Both the position numbers and the translations under genes were made by a program. Shown piece by piece: positions 1 to 6,210 of a stretch of 8,506 nt of DNA. Numbering within the stretch: position 1 is the first letter of the stretch; every line of letters starts with the position of its first letter. The notes below the pieces were generated by a model. It was not told where the DNA came from, searched no databases, and saw nothing but the letters and a program-made list of their open reading frames with translations. The DNA is from CAMLHU01 sp031393795 (GTDB lineage: Bacteria > Gemmatimonadota > Gemmatimonadetes > Gemmatimonadales > GWC2-71-9), in the NCBI GenBank assembly GCA_031393795.1, contig JANMWE010000315.1, positions 1 through 8,506 of the forward strand, written 5' to 3'.

Positions 1-375
1 CTCCGCACCTACGGCGAAGGGGCCGCCACCCGGCTCAATCGCGTCGGCTGCAAGTGCCCTTTCTACACGCCCGAGACCTTCCAGTGTTCCGCCTACCTCG
101 ACCGGCCGCTCATCTGCAACCTCTTCCCGGTCGACCTGCTCGAGCGGGAGGAGGACGGCCGCCATTGGTGGGTCCTCTTCGGCGCCTGTGATGAGGTCCG
201 CCTCGGCCGCCTCCAGTCGAAGATTCCCGCTTTCCGCCGGTTGGCCCGCGCCATCGACCGCACCATGCCGATCGAACTCAAACGCTCCCTCGTGGCCGAC
301 GCGGCCGATGCGGTCGCGGAACCGGTCTTCTATCGATATCCGATTCACTGGCTCCTTCCGGTTTCCGAACTCTGA
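1..375 (+). CDS. YkgJ-family cysteine-cluster protein (3' part; start lies outside the window)
   Basis: Frame 1 is open from the first base to a TGA at 373-375, giving 124 visible residues with no start, so this is the C-terminal part of a longer protein. The cysteine pattern is CxC at visible residues 17 and 19, Cys29, then a DRPLIC block ending at Cys39 followed by NLFPVD. This matches the second half of the YkgJ/UPF0153 cluster, in which a Cys-rich N-terminus is followed by a C-(x)n-RPxxC-x-FP signature thought to bind zinc or an Fe-S centre. The first cysteines of the motif would lie upstream. The rest (residues 45-124) has no motif I recognise and no membrane segment. Members of this family have no firmly assigned reaction. 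The gene converges on phoD with a 120-base gap. No alternative family fits the cysteine spacing as well, but the identification rests on a partial motif. Confidence 0.72.
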   Translation, partial: LRTYGEGAATRLNRVGCKCPFYTPETFQCSAYLDRPLICNLFPVDLLEREEDGRHWWVLFGACDEVRLGRLQSKIPAFRRLARAIDRTMPIELKRSLVADAADAVAEPVFYRYPIHWLLPVSEL

Positions 376-401
376 TCTCTATTGCTCCCCCTCTCCCAAA
401 C

Positions 402-435
402 CCTCACCCACTGATAGGAATGGGCGGGGGTGAGG
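402..435. repeat. Small inverted repeat in the convergent spacer
   Basis: CCTCACCC at 402-409 is the exact complement of GGGTGAGG at 428-435, an 8-base stem with an 18-base loop. It begins 26 bases after the stop of the plus-strand cysteine-cluster gene. No T-run follows it on the plus strand, so it is at best a weak or Rho-assisted end signal for that gene. It could equally be a piece of a dispersed G/C-rich intergenic repeat. Confidence 0.45.
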
Positions 436-497
436 TCCAAAAGCTCCCCTCCCCCGGCAGGGGGAGGGCTCGGGGGAGGGGCGGCGGGGGTGAGGTC
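423..497. repeat. 15-base direct repeat flanking nested G/C hairpins
   Basis: GGCGGGGGTGAGGTC occurs exactly at 423-437 and again at 483-497, 60 bases apart. The second copy runs into the phoD stop codon (496-498 on the minus strand). Between the copies, one C-rich arm can pair with either of two G-rich arms: 447-455 with 460-468 (9 bases, 4-base loop), or 446-456 with 471-481 (11 bases, 14-base loop). The nested arrangement suggests a mobile or dispersed intergenic repeat rather than chance. Only this single locus is visible, so copy number is unknown. Confidence 0.6.
439..468 (-). terminator. Probable intrinsic terminator of phoD
   Basis: Read on the minus strand, transcription leaving phoD meets a perfect 9-base stem (468-460 with 455-447, loop 459-456). 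This is followed after four bases by TTTT (442-439). The stem can be lengthened by three pairs (AGC with GCT) if a two-base bulge is allowed, which brings the T-run directly against the stem. The hairpin starts 28 bases past the phoD stop. The short T-run makes it weaker than the accD terminator, and Rho may contribute. Confidence 0.55.
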
Positions 498-1836
498 AGC
501 GCAACTCGCTCGCCCTGATCGCGCGGTTCCAGAGCTCGCGGCCGTCGTCGCCGAACACCCGTAGCGTCAGGACGCGGTCTTCCCGCGGCCCCCGGAATTC
601 CAGGGCCGCGAAGTTCCGCGCGTTGACCAGCGTCCCGTCCACCCGCCCGGTGTTCGCCTCATCGGCGCGCGGGGCGCTCACGCCGGCGCTGAGGGGAGAG
701 ACGGTCAGGTCGTAGAGCGGGTAGGTGCCCGGTCGCTCCAATCGGGTGAGCTCGGTGTGGTGACGATCTCCCGAGAGGAAAAGCACGCCCGGGACCTTCT
801 CCTGCGCGATGAGGTCGAGGAAGCGCTGCCGTTCGTCCGGGTAGGTCGCGTAGTTCTCGAACACCGCCGCCGGATTGAGCACCTGCCCGCCGACCGCCAC
901 GATCTTGAAGGTCGCTCGGCTCGACGCGAGCGCGTCGATGAACCACTGGATCTGCTCGTCCCCGAAGTAGGGCCGGGTCCCGGTCTTCCGCGTGTCGGGC
1001 GCCCGGAACCACCGGTCGTCGAGCATGAAGACCTCGACATCGGAATAGCTGAATCCGGTCGTGATCGCCCCGCCGAGTTCCGGGATCCCCTTCCCCGGAT
1101 TGGGCCAGAAGAGGTCGAAGCCCGCGCGCGTCATCCTCTTGCCCCACCACCCGCGATCGGAGTCGTTGGGACCGAAGTCGTGGTCGTCCCAGATGGCGTA
1201 CTGCGGCATCGCGGTGAGGAACGGCTGGAGCTCGGGCAACGAGCGCGTGTGGGTCCAGCGGCGGAGGATCCCGGTCCAGCTGTTCCAGTCCACCTCGCGC
1301 AGGTACGCATTGTCACCGAGCCAGAGCATCGCGTCGCCGGGATGGCCCGACAACGCCCGGGCGATGGTCTCCGCCCCGTCCCCATAGTCGGACCCGGGCC
1401 GATCGGTGCCCGTCTCGCGCACGTAGAAACAGCTTCCGGTCAACAGCGTGAACGGCGGCGGGTCGGTGTGATACACCCACTGGGGCGTGGCGCGGAAGGT
1501 GAGTGGATAGGGGCGCGTGATCGTCCGGCCGTTCACCAGGACCTGGTAGTGGTAGGTGTGCCCCGCCTCGACCTCATCGGCCACCAAATCCGCCACGAAC
1601 GCCGAGTCACGTCGCGTCACCACCTCGGCGGTGGTGTGGCGCACCCGCGGGGTGAGGCTGTCCCAATAGGCGATCTGCACCCGGGCCGCACCGGTGGTCT
1701 GGGCCCAGAGCTTCACCTCGCGCATGTCGCTCGCCCCGATCATTGGACCGGAACGGAGGGTGACTGCTGGACGGGCCTGGGCGATCGAGACGGCGGGGAC
1801 CAGCAACAGCAGCGAGAGAACGAGCCGACTAGGCAT
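496..1836 (-). CDS. phoD: PhoD-type secreted metallophosphatase / phosphodiesterase
   Basis: 446 residues. Residues 1-21 form a Sec-type signal peptide with a leucine-rich core and an AQA cleavage site. There is no twin-arginine motif, which is unusual because the well-studied PhoD enzymes use Tat. Residues about 24-118 look like the beta-sandwich N-terminal domain of the PhoD family. The metallophosphatase domain follows, with GSC at 134-136 (the cysteine that binds iron in characterised PhoD), LWLGDNAY at 171-178, WDDHDFGPND at 216-225 and SGDRHH at 355-360, in the correct order. The expected role is hydrolysis of phosphomonoesters or phosphodiesters (teichoic acids, phospholipids or nucleotides) outside the cytoplasm with Ca and Fe ions, for phosphate scavenging. 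The substrate cannot be told from sequence. An AGGA ribosome site eight bases upstream supports the ATG. Terminators on both sides indicate a single-gene transcript. Confidence 0.9.
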   Translation of the reverse strand: MPSRLVLSLLLLVPAVSIAQARPAVTLRSGPMIGASDMREVKLWAQTTGAARVQIAYWDSLTPRVRHTTAEVVTRRDSAFVADLVADEVEAGHTYHYQVLVNGRTITRPYPLTFRATPQWVYHTDPPPFTLLTGSCFYVRETGTDRPGSDYGDGAETIARALSGHPGDAMLWLGDNAYLREVDWNSWTGILRRWTHTRSLPELQPFLTAMPQYAIWDDHDFGPNDSDRGWWGKRMTRAGFDLFWPNPGKGIPELGGAITTGFSYSDVEVFMLDDRWFRAPDTRKTGTRPYFGDEQIQWFIDALASSRATFKIVAVGGQVLNPAAVFENYATYPDERQRFLDLIAQEKVPGVLFLSGDRHHTELTRLERPGTYPLYDLTVSPLSAGVSAPRADEANTGRVDGTLVNARNFAALEFRGPREDRVLTLRVFGDDGRELWNRAIRASELR

Positions 1837-1844
1837 GGATGGTA

Positions 1845-1848
1845 TCCT
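1845..1848 (-). promoter_or_regulatory. Ribosome binding site of phoD
   Basis: The minus strand reads AGGA eight bases before the phoD ATG (1836-1834). The signal peptide begins at this same ATG. Together these fix the start. I could not define a convincing -35/-10 pair upstream. Confidence 0.55.
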
Positions 1849-1934
1849 GGATCAGGTTCGGGGCTGCAAGGAATAGTAGAAGAATCGACCGATCGGAGCG
1901 ACTGCGGAGGTTCCTCTCAATGCGCAGGACTGCA

Positions 1935-2030
1935 GCGCGCGAACCCAGGATGATCCGAGCCCAAGATGTCCCGCGCTGCGTGCCAACATCCGGGAGCATC
2001 CGGGGTTCGGTCCCTTATGGGTTCGCGCGC
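1935..2030. repeat. 96-base imperfect palindrome with perfect 13-base ends
   Basis: GCGCGCGAACCCA at 1935-1947 is the exact reverse complement of 2018-2030. Pairing continues inward: 1955-1958 with 2007-2010, 1960-1962 with 2003-2005, 1965-1968 with 1997-2000, and 1969-1973 with 1991-1995. There is an unpaired G at 1996 and a 17-base loop at 1974-1990. In all, 31 Watson-Crick pairs plus two G-T pairs form over about 40 positions. Similarity stops sharply at both outer ends, as for a MITE or REP-type palindromic element, but I see no clear target duplication. It lies about 100 bases upstream of phoD, so it could also act as a leader hairpin or operator. Confidence 0.7.
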
Positions 2031-2069
2031 CTGACCACCTCACCCCCGAACCGTCAGTTCAGCTGCACC

Positions 2070-2102
2070 AAAAAAGGGCCGATGCGATCTCCGCACCAGC
2101 CC
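2070..2102 (-). terminator. Intrinsic terminator ending the accD transcript
   Basis: On the minus strand GGGCTGGTGCG (2102-2092) pairs with CGCATCGGCCC (2086-2076) around the 5-base loop GAGAT. This is an 11-base stem with no mismatch and two G-T wobbles, followed immediately by TTTTTT (2075-2070). It begins 46 bases after the accD stop codon. This is a textbook Rho-independent terminator. It ends accD, and any upstream mre/rod transcript that runs through it, and insulates phoD. Confidence 0.88.
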
Positions 2103-2148
2103 GTCCACCTGCCTCTCTGTCCATCTGTCCATCTGTCCACCTGTCCGC
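2101..2148 (-). repeat. Tandem array of six degenerate 8-base units in the accD 3' untranslated region
   Basis: In transcription direction from 2148 to 2101 the units are GCGGACAG, GTGGACAG, ATGGACAG, ATGGACAG, AGAGGCAG and GTGGACGG. Two are identical, most share GGACAG, and all are exactly eight bases. The array starts at the first base after the accD stop codon and runs into the first two bases of the terminator stem. It may be a slippage-generated microsatellite. The regularly spaced GGA triplets also resemble the short motif bound by CsrA-type RNA-binding proteins, though none is shown to sit in a hairpin loop. Confidence 0.75.
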
Positions 2149-3009
2149 CTACGCGGTCACCTTGTCGCTCGTCGCATGCCCCTGCATATGCCGGAGCAGG
2201 CGCGCAGTCGTCTCGCGCAGCGCGCCACGCGGCACCACGTCGTCCACCTGCCCGTGGTCCAGCAGGAACTCGGCGCTCTGGAATCCTGCCGGCAGGTCCT
2301 GGCCGATGGTCTGCTTGATCACCCGCTGCCCCGCGAACCCGATCAACGCTCCCGGTTCCGCCAGGATCACGTCCCCCTGCATCGCGAACGACGCCGAGAC
2401 CCCCCCCGTGGTCGGGTTGGTGAGGATCGCGATGTACGGGATCGACATTCGGTGCAGCTGCGCCAGCATCGCGCTGGTCTTGGCCATCTGCATCAGCGAC
2501 AGCACCCCCTCGTGCATCCGGGCACCCCCCGAGGCGGTGACCAGCACCAGCGGGACCCGCTTCTCCCCCGACCGCCGCGCCAGCCGGGCGATCTTTTCCC
2601 CCACCACCGACCCCATCGACCCGCCGAGGAAGGCGAAGTTCATCACCCCCAGGTTGAAGGGGCTCCCTTCAAGCTTCCCGTGCCCGGCGTAGAAGGCGTC
2701 CGCCGGTCCCGCCTTGGCGATGGCCGCGTCGATCCGTTTCGGATACCCCTCGAACTGCAGCGGGTCGGCCGACTTGAGGTCGCCCCACAGCTCCCGCCAC
2801 GTTCCCTCGTCGGTGAGCAGCTCGATGTACTCCTCGGCCGTCATCCGGCGGTGGTGACCGCACTGGGGGCAGACATTCAGGTTCTTTTCGAAGCGCTCCC
2901 GCAGGGCGAGGTGACCACACTCCTCGCACTTCTCCCAGGTATCCGCCGGGATCTCGAGGCGGGTACGCACGGAGGGACGCGGCTTCCGTTCTTTCTTGAA
3001 CCAGGCCAT
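2149..3009 (-). CDS. accD: Acetyl-CoA carboxylase carboxyltransferase subunit beta
   Basis: 286 residues, close to the usual length (E. coli about 304). With AccA it transfers the carboxyl group from biotin on AccB to acetyl-CoA, making malonyl-CoA, the first committed step of fatty-acid synthesis, in the cytoplasm. The N-terminal zinc ribbon is intact: Cys28, Cys31, Cys47 and Cys50. The carboxyltransferase crotonase fold follows. It has the FYAGHGKLEG segment at 106-115, the glycine-rich ASGGARMHEG loop at 159-168 that forms part of the oxyanion site, and TTGGVSASFA at 200-209. The ATG is chosen because the MAWFKK start and the spacing to the zinc ribbon match the family; the upstream ribosome site is weak. 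It follows rodA after 106 bases and may be co-transcribed with it. No folC follows and no accA is present in the window. Confidence 0.96.
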   Translation of the reverse strand: MAWFKKERKPRPSVRTRLEIPADTWEKCEECGHLALRERFEKNLNVCPQCGHHRRMTAEEYIELLTDEGTWRELWGDLKSADPLQFEGYPKRIDAAIAKAGPADAFYAGHGKLEGSPFNLGVMNFAFLGGSMGSVVGEKIARLARRSGEKRVPLVLVTASGGARMHEGVLSLMQMAKTSAMLAQLHRMSIPYIAILTNPTTGGVSASFAMQGDVILAEPGALIGFAGQRVIKQTIGQDLPAGFQSAEFLLDHGQVDDVVPRGALRETTARLLRHMQGHATSDKVTA

Positions 3010-3032
3010 CAGTATCCAGGGATGAAGTGCGA

Positions 3033-3054
3033 CCGCCCCGGGGGAACGGGGCGG
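3033..3054 (-). promoter_or_regulatory. G/C hairpin just upstream of the accD start
   Basis: CCGCCCCG at 3033-3040 is the exact complement of CGGGGCGG at 3047-3054, an 8-base all-G/C stem with a 6-base loop. It ends 23 bases before the accD ATG on the minus strand. No T-run follows, so it is not a classic terminator. It could be a partial or Rho-assisted terminator after rodA, an mRNA-processing or stability stem, or a leader structure limiting accD translation. Confidence 0.5.
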
Positions 3055-3077
3055 GTGAAGTTCAAATGTGGGGAGGG

Positions 3078-3092
3078 AGCGCCGATGGCGCT
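3078..3092 (-). repeat. Short hairpin after the rodA stop
   Basis: AGCGCC at 3078-3083 pairs with GGCGCT at 3087-3092 across a 3-base loop. It lies 23 bases past the rodA stop codon on the minus strand and is followed by a C-rich stretch without T-run. With the hairpin at 3033-3054 it makes two consecutive stems in the 106-base rodA-accD spacer. No convincing accD promoter was recognised in this spacer. Confidence 0.4.
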
Positions 3093-3115
3093 AGCCCTTG
3101 ACAGCTAAGTCGTTG

Positions 3116-4357
3116 TCAGGCATCGGGATAACCGATCAGACTGGCGTCCTTTCCGACCCGCATGACCAGCCCGATCGCGAGGGAACAAGCCAACAGGAAT
3201 GACCCCCCGTAGCTGAAGAACGGGAGGGGGATCCCGGTGATCGGCATCAGGCTCACCGTCATCCCCACGTTCTCGAAGACGTGCGTCAGGATCAGCCCGA
3301 CGACCCCGAAGACCACCAGGCTCGAGAAGGGGTCGGTGGCCCGCCTGGCGACCCGGACCAGCCGGCTCAGGAGGTAGAGGAAGAGCCCGAGCGCGACCAG
3401 CACTCCCACGAACCCGAGTTCCTCGCCGACGACCGAGAAGACGAAGTCGGTGTGCTGGGCCGGGAGGAAGACCAGCCGTTTCTGCGGACCCTCCAGCCAC
3501 CCGGTCCCGAACCACCCTCCCGACCCGATCGCCACCTTCGACTGGATCGCCTGATAATTGGCCCCCTGGGGATCGAGGGTCGGGTTCAGGAAGGTCAGGA
3601 GCCGATTCTGCTGGTACGGGGCGAGCGAGCGCCAGATGGGGATGGCGATGAACCCCATCACCACATTGGCCGCGAGCACGGTCAGCCCTTCCCACAGGTA
3701 GGGGCGCCACCGGTAGAGCAGGTAGACCAGGAAGACGAACCAGAGCCCCCAGGTCCATTCCGTGAAGGCCAGCAGGAGACTCAGGACCGGCGAGGCGAGG
3801 AGGAACAGGAGCCAGGGCCGGGTGCCGGCCCAGAAGAGCATCGCGAAGAGGATGCCGGCGAAGACGATCGCGCTGCCGAGGTCGGGCTGCTTCAGTACCA
3901 GGAGGAAGGGGACGCCGGCAATGAGGCAGGCGGGGATCAGCTCGCGCAGTGTCTGCGGCGCCTCGCGCCGCGCCGCGAGCCAGCGGGCGAGCATCAGGAT
4001 GGTCGCGAGCTTGGCGAGCTCGACCGGCTGACCGATGCGGACGCCGCCGATCGCGATCCAGCTCTTCGTCCCCGCGGCGGTCCCCGCGCCGGTCCCGATC
4101 ACCAGCGTGAGCAGCAGCAGGAACAACCCGAACAGATAGAGCGGCGGCGCCGCCCATTCCAGCACCCGCGGGCTGATGCTGTACGCCACGGTGCCGGCGA
4201 TGAAGGCCAGTCCGATCCAGACCAGCTGCTTTTCCCAGACCCCGCTGGCGGAGGTGGCCACGTCGGTCTGCCCGGCGCTGTAGAGCACGGCCACCCCGTA
4301 GCAGAGGAGGAGCCCCACCGCCACCAGCGTGCGGAGGTCGAGGACGCCCCGTCTCAT
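3116..4357 (-). CDS. rodA: RodA, SEDS-family peptidoglycan glycosyltransferase of the elongasome
   Basis: 413 residues, very hydrophobic, with about ten predicted membrane helices. RodA polymerises lipid II into glycan strands at the outer face of the inner membrane, partnered by PBP2. SEDS signatures present in order are KSWIAIGGVRIGQPVELAKL (98-117), KQPDLGSA (156-163), the NPTLDPQGANYQ loop (258-269) and IQSKVAIGSGGWFGTG (271-286). HTDFVFSVVGEELGF (302-316) and ITGIPLPFFSYGGS (373-386) follow. Asp262 in the LDPQG loop sits where the essential aspartate of RodA/FtsW lies. RodA is preferred over FtsW because of the position directly after mrdA. The protein is some 40 residues longer than E. 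coli RodA, mostly in the central loop/helix region around 180-250. The ATG overlaps the mrdA TGA as ATGA, and there is no clear ribosome site, so translation is probably coupled to mrdA. Confidence 0.96.
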   Translation of the reverse strand: MRRGVLDLRTLVAVGLLLCYGVAVLYSAGQTDVATSASGVWEKQLVWIGLAFIAGTVAYSISPRVLEWAAPPLYLFGLFLLLLTLVIGTGAGTAAGTKSWIAIGGVRIGQPVELAKLATILMLARWLAARREAPQTLRELIPACLIAGVPFLLVLKQPDLGSAIVFAGILFAMLFWAGTRPWLLFLLASPVLSLLLAFTEWTWGLWFVFLVYLLYRWRPYLWEGLTVLAANVVMGFIAIPIWRSLAPYQQNRLLTFLNPTLDPQGANYQAIQSKVAIGSGGWFGTGWLEGPQKRLVFLPAQHTDFVFSVVGEELGFVGVLVALGLFLYLLSRLVRVARRATDPFSSLVVFGVVGLILTHVFENVGMTVSLMPITGIPLPFFSYGGSFLLACSLAIGLVMRVGKDASLIGYPDA

Positions 4358-6210
4358 TGGGCGGTGTCCGAGGCCACGGTGGTATCCAGGGCGGGGGCGC
4401 TGTCCAGCAGCTGGACCGGGGGCGGAGCGACATCATCAGGGGTGAGGAGGCGGACCCGCTGATTCAGGTCGGCGCCGGTCCCGAAGTACCAGCGCCGGAT
4501 GGTCTTCACCACGTAGGGCGCGACGACGGTGCCGTGCTCCGCGAATTCCATGATCGCGCCGACGATGATCTCCGGCTTCTCGGCGGGCGCGAACCCGATG
4601 AACCATCCGTGGTTGGGGCCGTGCGAGTTCTGCCCGGTGCCGGTCTTGCCCGCCACCGAGAGGTCGCTGCTCCGGGAGCCGGCGGCGGTGCCGTGGTCCA
4701 CCACGGCCACCAGCGCCCGTCGCATCCCTTCGAGCTGTCCAGGTGTCAGGTCGATCTTCCGGAGGGTCCCCTCGCGCGGATGCACGAGGTATGGCTGCGG
4801 CGCCCCAGCGGGATTCGCGAGCGCCTGGTAGAACCGCGTCATGTTCATCACGGTCTGGTCGATCTCCCCCTGGCCGATGCTCAGGTTGAGCACCACGCCT
4901 CGGCTCCACCCGCGTGGGCCGTAGCGACGGTCGAAGTAGGCCACGTCCGGCGGAAGGATCGACATCGTCTCCCCTTCGAGGTCGATCCCGCTCCGCTCCC
5001 GGAACCCCATCGCCACCCCGTCGCGCAGGAGGTTATCGAGTCCCAGCTTGAGGCCGAGCTGGTAGAAGTAGATGTCGCAGCTCTGGGCGATGGCCCCGGT
5101 CAGGTCGAGCCGACCGTGGCCGCCCGGGAGCCAGCAATGGAACACCCGATTGCCGTACTGGAAGGTCCCCCGGCAGGGCTCCGGCATCGTCGAGCTGAAG
5201 TTGACGAGCCCCCGCCGGAGCGCCATCGCCGCGATGGCCAGCTTGAAGGGCGACGCGGGGGGGTAGCGCCCCTGGATGGCCCGATTGTAGAGCGGATTGG
5301 CGGGATCGTCGCGGAGCGTACGCCAGTTCTCGTTGGAGATCCCGCCGATGAACAGGTTCGGGTCGTAGGTCGGCGAGGAGTAGAGCGCCAGCACCTGTCC
5401 GTCGGGCGTCATCGCCACGAGTGCTCCCCGCACCCCCGCCGGCCAGAGCGAATCGACGAATCGCTGCAGGGCCAGATCGATCGTGGTCCGGAGCGCGCGC
5501 CCCGCCTCCGGCGGACGGGGCGGCGCGGCGCCATCCTCGCGCACCAGGCGGCCGCGGGCGTTCACCTCGATGTACCGCATCCCCGGTTCTCCCCGCAGGA
5601 CGCTGTCGTACTCGAGCTCGAGCCCGGACTTGCCGACCAGGGCGCCGATCTGCGCCCCGTGGTACCGCTTGGCCTGCAGATCACCTTCGGTCACCTCGGC
5701 CACGTAGCCGACCACGTGCGCCACCGCGTTCCCGGCGGGATAGGACCGCTTCGGTTCGGCCTGGATCACGAGCCCCGGAAAGAGGACCCGCCGCTCCTCG
5801 AGCCGCGCCACCTGTTCCAACGTGGCATCACGCACCACGAGCGTCGGGAGGTAGGGCTCCACCTGGAATCGCCGCACCGCCTCGGCGCGATCGGCGCTGT
5901 CGACCGGCACCACGTCGGACAGGCGCGCCAGGGCCTCCCGCAGGGCGGCCACGTCGGGCGCCAGGAGCTTCACCGAATACCCCGGCACGTTCTCGGCGAT
6001 GATCCTGCCGAACCGGTCGAGGATCGGCCCCCGCGGCGGGGTCAGCGGCACCGCGCGCAAGCGATTGTCCTCTGAACGGAGGCGAAAGCGCTCGTGTTCG
6101 AGGATCTGGGCGTTGAAGAATGCCGCGATGAGGATGAAGAATGCGATCCGCAGCACCCACCGCGCCTGGTCGGCGCGCTGATCGAGCGCCGAGGGGGAGA
6201 AGTCGCTCAT
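4354..6210 (-). CDS. mrdA: Penicillin-binding protein 2 (peptidoglycan D,D-transpeptidase MrdA)
   Basis: 618 residues from the ATG at 6210. PBP2 cross-links peptidoglycan during side-wall growth and activates RodA. Residues 18-36 are the single membrane anchor. The dimerisation/pedestal domain follows with PRGPILDRFGRIIAEN (59-74). Around 150-245 come YPAGNAVAHVVGYV (157-170), GKSGLELEYDSVLRG (193-207) and IEVNARGR (214-221). The transpeptidase domain has all three motifs: SPFK with catalytic Ser320 and Lys323, SCD at 377-379 (the Asp variant of SxN found in the PBP2 class), and KTGT at 522-525. A tail rich in Pro, Ala and Asp (about 590-618) follows the enzyme core. The frame stays open upstream across mreD, but the true start is this ATG: it overlaps the mreD stop as ATGA and places the membrane helix near the N-terminus. 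This is a beta-lactam target. Confidence 0.96.
   Translation of the reverse strand: MSDFSPSALDQRADQARWVLRIAFFILIAAFFNAQILEHERFRLRSEDNRLRAVPLTPPRGPILDRFGRIIAENVPGYSVKLLAPDVAALREALARLSDVVPVDSADRAEAVRRFQVEPYLPTLVVRDATLEQVARLEERRVLFPGLVIQAEPKRSYPAGNAVAHVVGYVAEVTEGDLQAKRYHGAQIGALVGKSGLELEYDSVLRGEPGMRYIEVNARGRLVREDGAAPPRPPEAGRALRTTIDLALQRFVDSLWPAGVRGALVAMTPDGQVLALYSSPTYDPNLFIGGISNENWRTLRDDPANPLYNRAIQGRYPPASPFKLAIAAMALRRGLVNFSSTMPEPCRGTFQYGNRVFHCWLPGGHGRLDLTGAIAQSCDIYFYQLGLKLGLDNLLRDGVAMGFRERSGIDLEGETMSILPPDVAYFDRRYGPRGWSRGVVLNLSIGQGEIDQTVMNMTRFYQALANPAGAPQPYLVHPREGTLRKIDLTPGQLEGMRRALVAVVDHGTAAGSRSSDLSVAGKTGTGQNSHGPNHGWFIGFAPAEKPEIIVGAIMEFAEHGTVVAPYVVKTIRRWYFGTGADLNQRVRLLTPDDVAPPPVQLLDSAPALDTTVASDTAQ

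Larger units (their letters stand above)
1837..2148. other. 312-base non-coding spacer between phoD and accD
   Basis: No convincing gene lies here; the short open frames have no family features and are broken by the structures below. From accD towards phoD it holds the six-unit octamer array (2101-2148), the intrinsic terminator (2070-2102), the 96-base palindrome (1935-2030) and the phoD ribosome site (1845-1848). The phoD promoter must lie between about 1850 and 2069, because the terminator isolates it from accD. GGTTCGG at 2004-2010 and CCGAACC at 2046-2052 form an additional 7-base inverted repeat that competes with the inner part of the palindrome. Confidence 0.7.

Noticed and set aside
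1873..1878. TACTAT on the minus strand as a phoD -10 box
   Set aside because: It is at a reasonable distance from the ATG, but 17 bases upstream is TCGCTC, a poor -35, and there is no extended -10. Not strong enough to list as a promoter.
1852..2043. 63-residue minus-strand open frame between accD and phoD
   Set aside because: No recognisable motif; it runs through the 96-base palindrome, whose symmetry explains its composition.
1990..2055. tRNA-like look on the minus strand (GGTGGTCAGGCGCGCGAACC with CAT following)
   Set aside because: It resembles the D-arm and anticodon region of a Met tRNA, but the anticodon stem does not pair, there is no T-loop GGTTCGA in the right place and no acceptor stem.
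3098..3103. TTGACA on the plus strand between rodA and accD as a -35 box
   Set aside because: It points into the antisense of rodA with no -10 at proper spacing and no plus-strand gene downstream.
4357..6075. Long plus-strand open frame opposite mrdA (about 570 residues), and similar ones opposite phoD and rodA
   Set aside because: They are antisense shadows produced by the high G+C codon bias. They are rich in Arg, Pro, His and Glu, have no family motifs, and lie wholly across convincing genes.
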